52,106 nt of DNA, from the NCBI GenBank assembly GCA_018268515.1, contig JAFDWK010000062.1, forward strand, positions 1-52,106, given 5' to 3'. Below, piece after piece: positions 8,379-16,417 of the stretch; position 1 is the stretch's first letter, and each line of letters starts with the position of its first letter. A program made the position numbers and the translations under genes. The stretch is from Actinomycetota bacterium (GTDB lineage Bacteria > Actinomycetota > Actinomycetes > Actinomycetales > Microbacteriaceae). The notes below the pieces were generated by a model. It searched no databases and was not told the origin of the DNA. It saw only the letters and a list, made by a program, of their open reading frames with translations.

Positions 8379-10795
8379 TGAGCGAGACGGCCGGTGCCGT
8401 GCGCGTCCTTCCGTTCCGGGTCCGCCCCTTGCCGGATGAGCCGTTCGACTCCTGGCTGGAGGCCTCGGCGGCCGCGAACCGCGCGACTGTCGCGGAGATG
8501 GCGTGCGCGCTCGGCCTGGTGGAGCAGGAGGGCGGCAGGGCGGTGTCAGCGACATCGTGGATGGCCGCGCAGTGGGCGACCGAGCTCACCGATGAGCAGG
8601 CGTCCCGGCTGGAGCGGTCGACGGGGATCCCGGCGGCGCAGTTCCAGGAGATGACGCGGATGCGGTTCGCACGCCACGCGATCCGCTACACCCGGCAGGG
8701 ACGGATCAGCTTCCGCTGCCCCGTCGGCGGGATGGCGGGACGGTACTGCCCCGAATGCCTGGCGGACTCCGGAGGCAGGTGGCGGATGTCGTGGCAGTTC
8801 CCATTCACCTTCGCGTGCGTCAGACACCGCCGCATCCTCGCCGACAACTGCCCGGTGTGCCACAAGCCACCGCGTCACACCGGGCACCCGCTCGCCGGGA
8901 TCCCACATCCCGGGCACTGCCACAATCCCGTCGCCGGTGCCGGGACGGGCCCGATCGCGAGCCGCTGCCGCGGCGACCTCACCGCGCATCCCGAACGCAT
9001 CGCCGCACCCGACCCGGCGCTCCACGCACAGCGCCGAATGATGCAGATCCTCTCCACCGGCGAGGGCCGGTTCGGGATCTATGCGGACGCCCCGCAACCC
9101 GCGATCACCGTCCTCGAAGACATCCGTCTCCTCACCCGCGCCGCAGGAGTTACGCTCTGCGATGGCGGCGACCTCGACATGCCAGAGCTGGAAACGGACC
9201 TCCTCGCGGCGGTGCCTCGAGACAAGCATGAGTGGACGTGGGCGGGACCGCCCACAGCGGCCGGCGGCGCGGTCGGTACGACGATCGCGATCGCCGCACT
9301 CGAAGACCCCGACCGTGCGGTTCGGCTGCTGGCTGGGCGCCTCGCGGTGAGCACGTCGTACACCGGTCAGACGCCGCAGCTGCAGCGACTGATCGCCGCG
9401 TCCCTCGGACGCACCCGACGACCGACGCTGTTCCTACAAGCTGCGCCAGCCTCGGACGTAAACCCGGAAGAGCGGGCACGGAAGGTGCCCGCACAACTCT
9501 GGGATGAATGGACGAACGCGCTCACCCCACGCCGCATCAACGGCGACGTCGCCGCCTCCGCGCTGGCCGCGGCCGTCGTGTTCACCGGCACACGGCTGAC
9601 CCACTCCGCTGCCCTCGCCCTCCTGGACTCGACGGCGCCCATTCGTCAGGTCACTCATGTGATGCGCGAGTTCGGGAGGCCGGGCGCGGAGACGCCCGCC
9701 CTCGCGGCGATCCTCAACCTCGCCGCCTACCTCGACAGCCACGAGACACCGATCGACTACGCACGCCGCCGCAGACTCGACTGCACTGAACTCCTTCCCG
9801 AAGAGGAATGGCAGCAGCTGTGCGCCCGACTGAATGTCCAACCCGGCTCCGGCGCCCGACACCGCCATGCGCGCGCCCACCTCTACCGGGCCATCACCGG
9901 CAACTCGATGCGACGCGCACCGGAAGCATGGGACGCGGCCGGGATATCTCCGCGGACGGTCACGACGTTCACGAAGACGCTGCCGGACACCGTGCGCCGC
10001 GAGCTGAACGATATCGGCCGCGCCTTCCTGCTCCGCCGAGGGATCGACGAGCCACTCAGCTGGGCGCCCCCGCTGTCGACGCACATCGAACCCGCCGTCC
10101 GCAGCGACCCCGTCGGTGAGTGGGCGACGGCCAGACCCGTCCGTGGCGCACTCGACACACCATCTCGCAGCCGCGAACTCATCGCCCAATACGGTGAGGG
10201 CGCGACCACCTATGAGCTCGCACGGCGGACGGGAGTATCGCGGCAGACGGTGTCGCGTGTGCTCGCCGACGGCAACAGCACCCTCCGCCGCGGACGGCCC
10301 ACCACGTTCGTCATCGACGAGGCTTGGCTGCGCGAGCGGTACGAGAAGGAAGGGATGACGCTGCGACAGATCGCGGCGCTCGTCGGCTGCAGCGCTCCCA
10401 CGATCGCGCACCGCATCCAAGCGGCAGGCATCACGATGCGACCCGGCCCACACGACCGCACCCCTCACCCACTGGCCGGCCGGTCACGGCTCCTCCAGCG
10501 CGCCCTCGTCGGCCGCCACCCCATCGAACGCGCGCGCCGATTCCTCATCGCCACACAGCACGACAACGTGCGCGCCGCCGCGGCGACCATCCGCACGACC
10601 CAAAGCTCACTGAGCGCCCAGCTCGCAAGCCTCGGCGCCGACGTCGGCGGGGGCCTGTTCGTTGCCGCGGCACGCAACAGGCCGATGCGCCTCACCCCAC
10701 TCGGCGAACGGCTCGCTCGCGAGCTCCATCGCGCCCTCGCCGCCGACCCCCATACCCAGACCACATCACCTACCGAAGAGAAGAAGGCATCATGA
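8378..10795 (+). CDS. tniQ: TniQ/TnsD-like target-selection protein with C-terminal HTH and LysR-like domains
   Basis: An 805-residue protein. The N-terminal TniQ domain starts with FRVRPLPDEPFDSWL and has a zinc-binding cluster: CPVGG...CPEC at about residues 114-127, then CVRH...CPVC at about 147-165 with further His/Cys residues. The middle part is helical. The C-terminus holds three DNA-binding candidates: an HTH near residue 610 (LARRTGVSRQTVSRVL), another near 665 (LRQIAALVGCSAPTIAHRI), and a LysR-like winged helix near 720-795 with AAAATIRTTQSSLSAQL and MRLTPLGERLA. TniQ/TnsD proteins choose the insertion site and recruit TnsC. Length fits TnsD-like rather than the short CRISPR-associated TniQ. 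The site it recognises is outside the window. Confidence 0.9.
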   Translation: MSETAGAVRVLPFRVRPLPDEPFDSWLEASAAANRATVAEMACALGLVEQEGGRAVSATSWMAAQWATELTDEQASRLERSTGIPAAQFQEMTRMRFARHAIRYTRQGRISFRCPVGGMAGRYCPECLADSGGRWRMSWQFPFTFACVRHRRILADNCPVCHKPPRHTGHPLAGIPHPGHCHNPVAGAGTGPIASRCRGDLTAHPERIAAPDPALHAQRRMMQILSTGEGRFGIYADAPQPAITVLEDIRLLTRAAGVTLCDGGDLDMPELETDLLAAVPRDKHEWTWAGPPTAAGGAVGTTIAIAALEDPDRAVRLLAGRLAVSTSYTGQTPQLQRLIAASLGRTRRPTLFLQAAPASDVNPEERARKVPAQLWDEWTNALTPRRINGDVAASALAAAVVFTGTRLTHSAALALLDSTAPIRQVTHVMREFGRPGAETPALAAILNLAAYLDSHETPIDYARRRRLDCTELLPEEEWQQLCARLNVQPGSGARHRHARAHLYRAITGNSMRRAPEAWDAAGISPRTVTTFTKTLPDTVRRELNDIGRAFLLRRGIDEPLSWAPPLSTHIEPAVRSDPVGEWATARPVRGALDTPSRSRELIAQYGEGATTYELARRTGVSRQTVSRVLADGNSTLRRGRPTTFVIDEAWLRERYEKEGMTLRQIAALVGCSAPTIAHRIQAAGITMRPGPHDRTPHPLAGRSRLLQRALVGRHPIERARRFLIATQHDNVRAAAATIRTTQSSLSAQLASLGADVGGGLFVAAARNRPMRLTPLGERLARELHRALAADPHTQTTSPTEEKKAS

Positions 10796-10986
10796 CCGAG
10801 AAGAAGCGGACCTCCAGTCGTCTGCAACGGGCAGCACGGGAGCGCATGAAGGTGACAGGGGAGAAGTACACCGCGGCGCTGATGGCCGTGACGGAGGACG
10901 CCGGGTCACAGACTGAGCTCAGCTCCCCGCCGACCACGCCCGCTGGTTCACTGCGCGCGTCCGTCGACCCCGAGGCGCGGCGGTGA
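10792..10986 (+). CDS. Small basic protein translationally coupled to tniQ
   Basis: A 64-residue protein whose ATG overlaps the tniQ stop (ATGA) and which ends in a GTGA overlap with the next gene. The N-terminal half is a basic helix containing RLQRAARERMKVTGEKY, and the C-terminal half is probably disordered. No enzyme motif is visible. Helix segments of this kind (LQRxAR...TGxxYTAAL) occur in many small actinobacterial proteins of unknown role. Its position inside the transposition operon suggests an accessory function in transposition, immunity or regulation. That is inference only. Confidence 0.65.
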   Translation: MTEKKRTSSRLQRAARERMKVTGEKYTAALMAVTEDAGSQTELSSPPTTPAGSLRASVDPEARR

Positions 10987-11438
10987 GCCCCGGCTCTACC
11001 GAGGATGGCGAGCCGGTCCTCCAGCCCGACACGATGCAGTGGAACAACTCCGGGTGGACCGAAAAGCCGTGGTCGGCACCTCACCTGGCGCCGCTGTTCA
11101 CCGAGCTCACGTCAGCGAAGAGCGCGCCGAGCTGGGCGCGTCGCGCTGTGAAGATCATCCACCGGTACACCCGCGAGCACGGCGAACCGCCGACGTTCCG
11201 CGAGCTGTTCACCGAGCTCGCCGCACAAGACCCCGACTACGCCGACCACGAGGAGGCGTGGTCGTCACGCGCAGTCCGGAGCCTCGTGATGGTGCATTGG
11301 CGAAGGCAGGGATGGGTGCGCTACCGGACCGAGACGCGCACTCTCCGATCCGGCCCCACCGCGAACGGCGACCTGTTCCCGGCTACCCGTCCGCCTCGTC
11401 GGGAGGGAGCGCGGCGAGAAGCTCCTCGAGAACGATGA
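10983..11438 (+). CDS. Putative winged-helix protein at the end of the transposition operon
   Basis: A 151-residue protein starting at a GTG that overlaps the stop of the 64-residue gene. The segment at about residues 50-120 (IIHRYTREHGEPPTFREL, then a helix, then GWVRYRTETRTLRSG) resembles a winged-helix fold like the LexA N-terminal domain, with a basic wing. The last 25 residues are Arg/Pro-rich. It is the sixth consecutive overlapping gene after tnsA. Its 3' end overlaps the oppositely oriented phosphoesterase by 56 bp. A DNA-binding accessory role in transposition is plausible but unshown. Confidence 0.6.
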   Translation: MSPGSTEDGEPVLQPDTMQWNNSGWTEKPWSAPHLAPLFTELTSAKSAPSWARRAVKIIHRYTREHGEPPTFRELFTELAAQDPDYADHEEAWSSRAVRSLVMVHWRRQGWVRYRTETRTLRSGPTANGDLFPATRPPRREGARREAPRER

Positions 11439-12168
11439 CGAGCTCGTTGTATCCCTGTGTGTAGAACAGCGCGTCCGAGCCCGGGGTTTCGCCGCCGACG
11501 ATATCGGCGAGCACGGTGCGCGCTTCCCGAGTTGCGGCCTGCAGTCGTGTCTCGATGTCCGGCAGGCTGCGGATCCATTCGTCGATGACGGTGAAGCGGA
11601 TGGGCGTGAAGTCGTGGGCGTCGACGCCGACGTGGAACTCGTGCCCGTGGGGGCCGTGATCGCGGGCATGCGTGTGACCGTGCAGCAGCGGAACGCCCTC
11701 GTCGCCGCGTGGGCGGTGCGTCGTATGCCGGTCGGTGCCGTGCGAGTCGCCGCTGTAGGGATAGTGGGATGCCAGGATCCGGTACCCGCGACGGGTGCCC
11801 TCGATGACCTCGGGGAGTATGCTCCACCCGGCCGCCTCGTACAGCGGGGCGAATCGTTCGATCGCGCGCCTCGACTGTGTTGCCGGCGAAACTCGGTCGT
11901 GGTTGCCGGGCACGAGAAATCGTCGCCCGTTCAGGTGCTCGGTCAGCCCGACAGATTCCTCGATCGGTCCGAGCGCGAGGTCACCGAGATGAAGGACGAT
12001 GTCGTCCGGTCCCACGACCTCGTTCCACCGTCGCACCAGCTCCGCGTTCATCTCTTCCACGGTCGCGAACGGGCGGTCGGCGAGTTCGCTGATCCGTGCG
12101 TGGCTGAAGTGCTGGTCCGAGGTGACGAAGTCCACCTGGTCGAAGTCAAACCACGGATACTGGCTCAC
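11383..12168 (-). CDS. Calcineurin-like metallophosphoesterase
   Basis: A 261-residue protein with the metal-binding motifs of the metallophosphoesterase superfamily in order: DQHFSH near residue 18-23, HLGDLALG near 60, a VPGNHD signature near 87, an ASHYP-type His near 134, and LLHGHTHA near 162. The active site would hold two metal ions and hydrolyse phosphoester bonds. The substrate cannot be read from the sequence. The start has a good ribosome site (GAAGGAGG on the minus strand). It lies at the boundary between the transposition genes and cargo and is probably cargo. An AT-rich promoter region lies at 12190-12240. Confidence 0.85.
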   Translation of the reverse strand: MSQYPWFDFDQVDFVTSDQHFSHARISELADRPFATVEEMNAELVRRWNEVVGPDDIVLHLGDLALGPIEESVGLTEHLNGRRFLVPGNHDRVSPATQSRRAIERFAPLYEAAGWSILPEVIEGTRRGYRILASHYPYSGDSHGTDRHTTHRPRGDEGVPLLHGHTHARDHGPHGHEFHVGVDAHDFTPIRFTVIDEWIRSLPDIETRLQAATREARTVLADIVGGETPGSDALFYTQGYNELVIVLEELLAALPPDEADG

Positions 12169-12245
12169 ACCGGCCTCCTTCGATGAGCGTGGCCCTCGAG
12201 AAATCTAGGGATATCTATCGTTTCGCTAGACGGGTGTAGATGTTC

Positions 12246-12686
12246 CTAGAGATCATCGACGTCGACGCCGAAGCGCGCCGCCACATCCTCGAGCGGTTCA
12301 CCGCTCATGCCATCCCGCTCACGCACCACCCGCTCGACCTCGCGGTCGTCGATTGCTTCGACCAGCTCCTCGAGTACTCGGTCGATGTCGCCGCCGTTCG
12401 CGGCGGCGACTCGCGCCACTTCCCTTGCCGCGTCAGCGAGCGTGTAGAGACGCTCCCAGGGGTGGTCTCCGTGACGGGCGATCGCGACGGTCTCACGAGT
12501 GTAGGAGCGGTCGTCCCCGGCGACGAGCCAGCGTTCCTCGCCCTCAGCGGTGATGAAGAAATCGACCACACACTCACCGCACGGCATCTTGTAGACGCCC
12601 GGTTCGGTGGGCGCCGCCTCGGTCGCACGCGTGATCATCTCGCGGATGACGCCTTCCCAATCGACCGCCGGTTCATCGTCGCCCAT
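12246..12686 (-). CDS. Acidic hypothetical protein
   Basis: A 146-residue protein, not recognised. The ATG at 12686 was chosen because GGGAGG lies five bases upstream; an in-frame ATG at 12722 has no such site. The sequence is acidic, with a segment GVYKMPCGECVVDFFIT suggesting beta strands and a CxxC-like pair, followed by a helical C-terminal half. It shares strand with the metallophosphoesterase 78 bp downstream and may be co-transcribed with it. No function can be offered. Confidence 0.55.
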   Translation of the reverse strand: MGDDEPAVDWEGVIREMITRATEAAPTEPGVYKMPCGECVVDFFITAEGEERWLVAGDDRSYTRETVAIARHGDHPWERLYTLADAAREVARVAAANGGDIDRVLEELVEAIDDREVERVVRERDGMSGEPLEDVAARFGVDVDDL

Positions 12687-12791
12687 GGTGACCTCCCGAA
12701 GTAGAACAGAGAAGTGTCTCACTTCGGCACCGCGGCGTCTAGGGCTCAGCCCCGTCGCGTTCGCGCATCAGTTCGCTTGACCACCGATGGT

Positions 12792-13250
12792 CTACCCGAG
12801 CTGGTGGGCAAGAATCACAGCCTGCACGCGGTCGCGGACGCCGAGCTTGGCGAAGATTCGGTTGATATGCGTCTTCACCGTTGCGGGTGAGAGATGCAGT
12901 GCCTGGCTGATCTCGCCGTTGGAGAGGCCGAGCGCGATCGCGTTGAAAACGTCGCGTTCTCGGGGGGACAGAACCGAGAGGCCCTGTCCGCCCGGGACGG
13001 GCTGGTCGCGGCCGGTGTAGGCGTCGATGAGCTGCCGTGTGATGCGGGGCGTCACGATGGCATCGCCTCGAGCGACGACGCGTACGGCGTCCACGAGTTC
13101 TTGGTGTGTCGCAGTTTTGACGAGGAACGCACTCGCCCCCGCGCGGAGTGCCCCGAAGGCGTACTCGTCCAAGTCGAACGTCGTGAGTACGATCACGCGG
13201 CTCCGCAGCCCGCCGTCGACAATTGCGCGGGTGGCGTGGATACCGTCTTG
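12792..13250 (-). pseudogene. 5'-truncated NarL/LuxR-type response regulator
   Basis: The reading frame enters in the middle of a receiver domain at DGIHATRAIVDGG and continues through the conserved Thr (VIVLTTFD) and Lys (FLVKTA) to a full C-terminal LuxR-type HTH (LSPRERDVFNAIALGLSNGEI). The first 60-70 residues, including the phospho-accepting Asp, are missing. Upstream of about 13250 the frame continues only into antisense of the recombinase fragment, so the gene is broken at that point. No partner histidine kinase is present. It is therefore a remnant rather than a working regulator. Confidence 0.8.
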
Positions 13251-13252
13251 AC

Positions 13253-13549
13253 GCGCTGTGGGTGACGGAACGCCGCACCCGACTGTCGGCCGGCTATCTC
13301 GACCGGCGGTTCGCGGAGCTGCGGGACGAGGCCGGCTTGTCAAAGGCCCTGACTCTGCACAGCCTCCGGCATTCGTACGTGACGCACCTGCTCGAGTTCG
13401 GCTACGCCGACCGATTCGTCCAGGAGCAGGTCGGGCACATGCATGCTTCGACGACCTCGATCTACGCCTCCGTCAGCTCGGACTTCAAGAACCGGGTACT
13501 CGCGGACGCATTGAAGGCCCTCATCGAAGGAGAAGCAGATGACCGTTGA
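13253..13549 (+). pseudogene. C-terminal fragment of a tyrosine recombinase/integrase
   Basis: About 98 codons corresponding to the end of the catalytic domain of a tyrosine recombinase. It includes the HSLRHSYVTHLL box with the second catalytic Arg and its His neighbours, GHMHASTTSIY with the His and the nucleophilic Tyr, and the usual C-terminal helix. The N-terminal two thirds with the first catalytic Arg are absent. The break is directly joined to the broken response regulator at about 13250. The open frame can be extended to an ATG at 13223, but those codons belong to antisense response-regulator DNA. Its stop overlaps the start of the next HTH gene. Confidence 0.85.
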
Positions 13550-13874
13550 GCTCGAGACCGCATGGAGCCTCCGCAGCGTGATGGCCTCGCGCGGGATCTT
13601 CCAGACCTCCAAGCTGAAGCCGTTGCTCGAGGAGCGGGGCGTCGACCTGTCCCGGGAACAGGTGTACCGACTGGTGACGCAAGCACCGCAGCGGGTTCGC
13701 ATCGACGTGCTCGCCGCGCTGTGCGACGCGTTGGAGTGCTCGCTCGACGACCTCGTGCAGGTCACCCGCCGGGAGGCTGCGGCCCCGGTCGCGGTGGGTG
13801 AAGAGGCGACGCGGGGTGCGATCGGCGATCTGCGGCCCGTGCGGGCCACGATCCGTCGCCCGCGCTCGAAGTAG
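13539..13874 (+). CDS. XRE/Cro-like helix-turn-helix protein
   Basis: A 111-residue protein with a Cro/CI-type HTH at about residues 15-65: a helix LKPLLEERGV, recognition region LSREQVYRLVT, and IDVLAALCDALECSLDDLV, the usual ending of the domain. The tail is basic. The ATG overlaps the recombinase fragment by 11 bp, so the two were one operon, with the larger zinc-ribbon protein 6 bp downstream. The same order (tyrosine recombinase, HTH protein, recombinase-like protein) is recalled from other actinobacterial mobile elements; with the first gene broken, the trio is probably no longer mobile. Confidence 0.8.
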   Translation: MTVELETAWSLRSVMASRGIFQTSKLKPLLEERGVDLSREQVYRLVTQAPQRVRIDVLAALCDALECSLDDLVQVTRREAAAPVAVGEEATRGAIGDLRPVRATIRRPRSK

Positions 13875-13880
13875 GCCGCG

Positions 13881-15836
13881 GTGGCGAAGCCTCCGCAGGA
13901 GCCCAGGGTTGCTGAGGTCGCCGGGCTCGTCCACGCGATCGCGCCGGAGATCCCGGTGGAGCGCCTTGTTGAGATCGTGGCTGAAGTCGCACCCGTGCCG
14001 CTCACCCAACGGCGTCTCGAACTCGCACTCCTCAAACAACCTGGAGTCCTCGAAGGGCGACACCGGAACGTACCGGTGACGGTGCAGGATCTGGCCCACG
14101 CTCTCGTGAACGAGGGTGCCGGGCGGGTCGTCTTGCCTACATGCGATTCCTGTGGACGTGCCGTTCGGATGCCTCACAAGACGCAGACCGGCGGTCGCCA
14201 CTGCTCGCGCTGTGAACGGAATGCCCGATCGGTCGCGTGTGCCAGATGCGGACGAGTTCAGCCCGTGCAGCGCACCGTCGATGGGCAACGGTTCTGCCGG
14301 GACTGCTGGCGAGCCGATCCGCGGTCGTTCGGCGACTGCTCGCGATGCGGGCAGAACGCCACGATTATCGTCCGTCGCCCCGCGCTCGTCTGTCTCGCGT
14401 GCTACACCGCGCCGGTCAAGATGTGCGAGCTCTGCGGGGAGCCGGGCCGCGTAGCGACGCACCTGGACGGCCGACGGGTCTGCGCCCGCTGCTACTACGC
14501 GATGCGACGCCCCCAGCCGTGCCCGGAGTGCGGGCGGAAGGTGTTCCTCACTGGCTTCATGAATGGGCACAAGGTCTGCGCCGAGTGCGCAGGAGCTCCC
14601 GTGACGATGGCATGCCCGGGATGCGGGACGATCGAAGAGGTGCGCAAGCACCGGCTATGCGTAGAGTGCCGGCGACCTATCGCCATCCAGCAACTGCTTG
14701 CTGACGACAGCGGAGAGATCCGCCCCGAGCTGCACCCGCTCGCGGAGTATCTGGTGACGCACCACGGCAGTGCGATCTCCCTCGAGCGGTGGCTGTACAA
14801 GAGCCGCTGTGCGGTCGTCCTCCGTGAGCTCGCCGATGGCACGCTGCCCCTCACCGCGGACGCGATCATGACCAGAGCGCACGCCGGCCAGTCCGTGGCA
14901 TTCCTGCTCTCGCTCCTCATCCGCTCAGGCGTGCTGCCCGATTTCGACATCCAAGCGGCGAGGTTCGAGCACTGGTTCCAACGGTGGCTTCCGACCGTCC
15001 CCCATCCCGAGGACCGGCTCCTCCTACGGCGGTACTGCACCTGGGAGCTGCTGCCGTCGGGCAGATCACTCAGGGGCAGACCAGCTACGGCCGTCCGATC
15101 CGGCTCCACCTATCAGAAGGTGCGTGCGGCGCTGAAGCGGTGCGCGGCCCTCCTGCAGCAGATCCGCGCGAGCGGCGAAACGCTGACGACATACCCGCAG
15201 CGATCTCTCGACGGCTTCCTCACCGGTTCGCCCTCACAACGGGATGCCCTCGCGCCGTTCACCCGGTGGCTGCGACGGCACCGCCTGAGCCGCCTCCGGG
15301 TCGAGTTCCGCAGCCATCGCCTCGAAGGGCGCGACTACGCCGCCGACCATCGGTGGACGATGGCACGCGCGTTCATCACGCGAGACGACATGGATCCCGT
15401 GACGCGAGTCAGCGGATTGCTCGTCCTGTTCTACGGGCTCCACCTGACCCGCATCGCAGCGATCACCCGCGCACAAGTCGATACGACCGCGCGCCCCATG
15501 ACGCTGACGGTCGGAACTGAACCGATCGAGCTGCCCGAAGTCCTCGCCGAAGCAATGGTCCAGCTGCTCGACGGCAACCGCTCCGACACTTGGCTCTTCC
15601 CGGGCAGGAACCCGGGCCGACCGATCACCCCCGGGCCGCTCAGCCGTCGACTCCGTCAAGAAGGACTCCTCGCCGGCAGCGCTCGTGTCACCGCGCTGAT
15701 GGACCTCACCCGACAACTGCATCCTCGAATCGTGTCCGACCTGCTCGGCATCACGGCGTCATCAGCTGCCGCCTGGGCACGCCTCTCCGGGGGCGAATGG
15801 TCCGACTATCCCGCGCTGCGCTCAACCTCGACCTGA
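13881..15836 (+). CDS. Zinc-ribbon protein with degenerate tyrosine-recombinase-like C-terminus
   Basis: A 651-residue protein starting at GTG. Residues of about 85-275 carry at least six CxxC zinc-ribbon pairs (CDSC, CSRC, CARC, CRDC, CELC, CPEC, CPGC among them). The C-terminal half resembles a tyrosine recombinase: VSGLLVLFYGLHLTRIAAIT matches the region that normally contains the first catalytic Arg, but His stands in place of it. Near the end VSDLLGITASSAAAWARL matches the region of the catalytic Tyr, but Trp stands there. It would thus bind DNA without cutting it. It follows the HTH gene by 6 bp. A partner or regulator role for the lost integrase is inferred. Confidence 0.7.
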   Translation: MAKPPQEPRVAEVAGLVHAIAPEIPVERLVEIVAEVAPVPLTQRRLELALLKQPGVLEGRHRNVPVTVQDLAHALVNEGAGRVVLPTCDSCGRAVRMPHKTQTGGRHCSRCERNARSVACARCGRVQPVQRTVDGQRFCRDCWRADPRSFGDCSRCGQNATIIVRRPALVCLACYTAPVKMCELCGEPGRVATHLDGRRVCARCYYAMRRPQPCPECGRKVFLTGFMNGHKVCAECAGAPVTMACPGCGTIEEVRKHRLCVECRRPIAIQQLLADDSGEIRPELHPLAEYLVTHHGSAISLERWLYKSRCAVVLRELADGTLPLTADAIMTRAHAGQSVAFLLSLLIRSGVLPDFDIQAARFEHWFQRWLPTVPHPEDRLLLRRYCTWELLPSGRSLRGRPATAVRSGSTYQKVRAALKRCAALLQQIRASGETLTTYPQRSLDGFLTGSPSQRDALAPFTRWLRRHRLSRLRVEFRSHRLEGRDYAADHRWTMARAFITRDDMDPVTRVSGLLVLFYGLHLTRIAAITRAQVDTTARPMTLTVGTEPIELPEVLAEAMVQLLDGNRSDTWLFPGRNPGRPITPGPLSRRLRQEGLLAGSARVTALMDLTRQLHPRIVSDLLGITASSAAAWARLSGGEWSDYPALRSTST

Positions 15837-15910
15837 GCACCAATGGCCTCCCGCTACGCTTGCGCCTCCAGTGGGACTGCCTGAATTATCGGACAGACCC
15901 CCGGGCTTGG

Positions 15911-16300
15911 CTACAGATAGCGGCAGACCTGATCCGAGCTGCACGTGTCGGGCTCGACGTGCTCGGCCTGGTCGCGGAGCCCGGCGAGGGTGTCGCGCAG
16001 GTCGTGGAGCTGCCTGAGCTGCTGGTCGATATCGGTGAGGCGTGCGTCGAGGAGGTCGCGGACGTGGCTGCAGGGCGCTTGGCCGTGGTCGCGGATGTGG
16101 AGGATCTGCTGGATCTGGGCGAGGGTGAGTCCAGCGGCTTGGCCGCGGTGGATGAAGTCGATTCGGGCGATGGTCTCGGCGGTGTAGTTGCGGTAGCCGC
16201 TGGGCGTGCGCCCGGCCGGCGGCAGGAGCCCCTGGTCCTCGTAGAACCGCAACGTCTTCGCCGTGGTGCCGGCCGCGTCGGCGAGCTCTCCGATCCGCAT
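15911..16300 (-). CDS. merR: MerR mercury-responsive regulator
   Basis: A 129-residue MerR-family protein: an N-terminal winged HTH (MRIGELADAAGTTAKTLRFYED), a long dimerisation helix, and three cysteines, Cys77 (APCSHV), Cys120 and Cys126 (near the C-terminus), positioned like the three Hg(II)-binding cysteines of mercury MerR. It is divergent from merA with a MerR-type promoter between them. It should repress in the absence of Hg and underwind the promoter when Hg binds. The ATG at 16300 gives the canonical N-terminus; longer upstream reading would be antisense to merA. Confidence 0.9.
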   Translation of the reverse strand: MRIGELADAAGTTAKTLRFYEDQGLLPPAGRTPSGYRNYTAETIARIDFIHRGQAAGLTLAQIQQILHIRDHGQAPCSHVRDLLDARLTDIDQQLRQLHDLRDTLAGLRDQAEHVEPDTCSSDQVCRYL

Positions 16301-16340
16301 TCCCCGCCCCCCCCCTTTTCGCTGGTCGCAAATTTCGTGC

Positions 16341-16372
16341 TTGACCTTCCCCTGTGGTGGAAGGTTCATGAT
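16341..16372 (+). promoter_or_regulatory. MerR-type mer promoter/operator
   Basis: A -35-like TTGACC (16341-16346) is followed by an inverted repeat, ACCTTCC (16344-16350) paired with GGAAGGT (16359-16365), and then a CATGAT-type -10 at about 16367-16372. The spacing is about 20 bp, longer than the usual 17 and characteristic of promoters activated by MerR proteins. It lies between merR and merA and should serve merA. Confidence 0.8.
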
Positions 16373-16417
16373 GAGTGTATCAGCGGGATGTTCCAAGATG
16401 TCCAGGGAGGAATAAGG

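Noticed and set aside
4209-11438. CRISPR-associated transposon hypothesis
   Set aside because: No repeat-spacer array, Cas gene or short Cas-linked TniQ is seen; TniQ here is long and TnsD-like with its own DNA-binding domains.
15837-15910. Possible transposon end near GGGGGTCTGTCCGATAATTC on the minus strand
   Set aside because: No matching inverted partner was found nearby, so an insertion sequence end cannot be supported.
15590-16417. Long 5' extension of merA
   Set aside because: It crosses the zinc-ribbon gene end, merR and the mer promoter; the ATG at 16418 with GGGAGG gives the normal MerA start.
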